From: JAJPXC01 sp964517875 | GTDB taxonomy: Bacteria; Bacteroidota; Bacteroidia; Bacteroidales; Muribaculaceae | Length of the DNA: 22,546 nucleotides | Assembly (NCBI GenBank): GCA_964517875.1 | Contig: CAZFEU010000038.1 | Location: 1 to 22,546 of the forward strand | Direction: 5' to 3' | Part shown: piece after piece, positions 22,075-22,546 of the stretch | How positions within the stretch are numbered: the first letter of the stretch is position 1 | Layout of the letters: each line of letters begins with the position of its first letter | Translations under genes and position numbers: made by a program | The notes under the pieces: generated by a model | What the model saw: only the letters and a program-made list of their open reading frames with translations | Databases searched by the model: none | What the model was told of the DNA's origin: nothing

Positions 22075-22546
22075 ATGGCACAGCAAGAAGACGTCTTCAA
22101 AAAAATCGTTTCACACGCCAAGGAATACGGTTTTGTGTTCCCATCATCCGAGATATACGACGGTCTGTCGGCAGTATACGACTACGGCCAGAATGGCGTA
22201 GAGCTCAAGAACAACATCAAGCGCTATTGGTGGGACGCCATGACGCTGCTGCATGAGAACATAGTGGGTATCGACTCAGCTATCTTCATGCACCCCACCA
22301 TATGGAAGGCCTCGGGACACGTTGACGCTTTCAACGACCCATTGATCGACAACCGCGACTCGAAGAAGCGCTACCGCGCCGACGTGTTGATCGAGGAGGA
22401 GATCGCCAAATTCGACGACAAGATAAATAAAGAGGTGGAGAAAGCCCGCAAGAAATATGGCGATGCCTTTGACGAGGCTCAATTCCGTGCCACCAACCCC
22501 CGCGTGCTTGAGCGCGCGGCTCGCCGCGACGCCCTCCACGAGCGTT
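22075..22546 (+). CDS. glyS: Glycyl-tRNA synthetase, 5' part (runs off the window)
   Basis: The first 157 codons of a class II, alpha-2 type glycyl-tRNA synthetase, which charges tRNA-Gly with glycine. The N-terminus is diagnostic: VFKKIVSHAKEYGFVFPSSEIYDGLSAVYDYGQNGVELKNNIK (motif 1 region), then WWDAM and IDSAIFMHPTIWKASGHVDAFNDPLIDN. The insertion after this (KKRYRADVLIEEEIAKFDDKI, ending in charged helices) is typical of Bacteroidetes and other single-chain forms. The ATG at 22075 has no Shine-Dalgarno sequence, as is normal in this segment. The catalytic motifs 2 and 3 lie beyond the window. Confidence 0.96.
   Translation, partial: MAQQEDVFKKIVSHAKEYGFVFPSSEIYDGLSAVYDYGQNGVELKNNIKRYWWDAMTLLHENIVGIDSAIFMHPTIWKASGHVDAFNDPLIDNRDSKKRYRADVLIEEEIAKFDDKINKEVEKARKKYGDAFDEAQFRATNPRVLERAARRDALHER

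Overview
The window joins two unrelated genomes. Bases 1 to about 2849 are GC-rich, with strong AGGAGG-type ribosome binding sites, a consensus TTGACA-N17-TATACT promoter and hairpin/U-tract terminators. This fits a gut Clostridia-type Firmicute (Oscillospirales-like; inference from gene content and style). From about 2850 to the end the style is Bacteroidales, probably Muribaculaceae-like: TTTG-N19-TAnnTTTG promoters, almost no Shine-Dalgarno sequences, a Rho with a long disordered insert, and large secreted proteins with a C-terminal 'YYxLQGxRV...K' tail. The switch falls inside one open frame (2646-3407). Its first 68 codons are the start of FeoB and the rest is the end of ribosomal protein S1. 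I read this as a chimeric assembly or clone join, not a real fusion gene.

Firmicute segment: the 3' end of an LsrF/DhnA-type class I aldolase, a terminator, an AEC-family permease, a terminator shared by convergent genes, and a DtxR-family metal regulator. The regulator is divergent from feoA-feoA-feoB. The intergenic region has a textbook promoter followed by two palindromes resembling DtxR/IdeR boxes, so the regulator probably controls ferrous iron uptake.

Bacteroidales segment, left to right: the rpsA 3' end and its terminator; an intergenic structured repeat; a 1245-aa secreted N-acetylmuramoyl-L-alanine amidase with propeller-like and sorting-type C-terminal regions; a perfect 38-bp palindrome that is probably a shared terminator; a thioredoxin-fold lipoprotein (minus); rho, with a consensus promoter, a roughly 190-nt leader and a short upstream ORF; and a 685-bp intergenic region. 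That region holds the rho terminator, a possible short transcript, an orphan reading-frame fragment and two more repeat copies in head-to-head orientation. Then come a 1152-aa secreted multidomain surface protein (minus); a probable patB-MATE-asd operon (minus) ending in a strong terminator; a long-chain acyl-CoA synthetase (plus); RNase P RNA (minus); a small MerR-type regulator (minus) divergent from a Sua5/YciO-family protein (plus); and the 5' part of glycyl-tRNA synthetase (plus).

Most Bacteroidales genes here are housekeeping: translation, RNA processing, transcription termination, amino-acid and lipid metabolism. The less ordinary material is the two large secreted proteins, the structured intergenic repeat family, the rho leader ORF, and the artificial-looking feoB/rpsA junction. 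I saw no CRISPR array, insertion sequence, phage gene, tRNA or rRNA.
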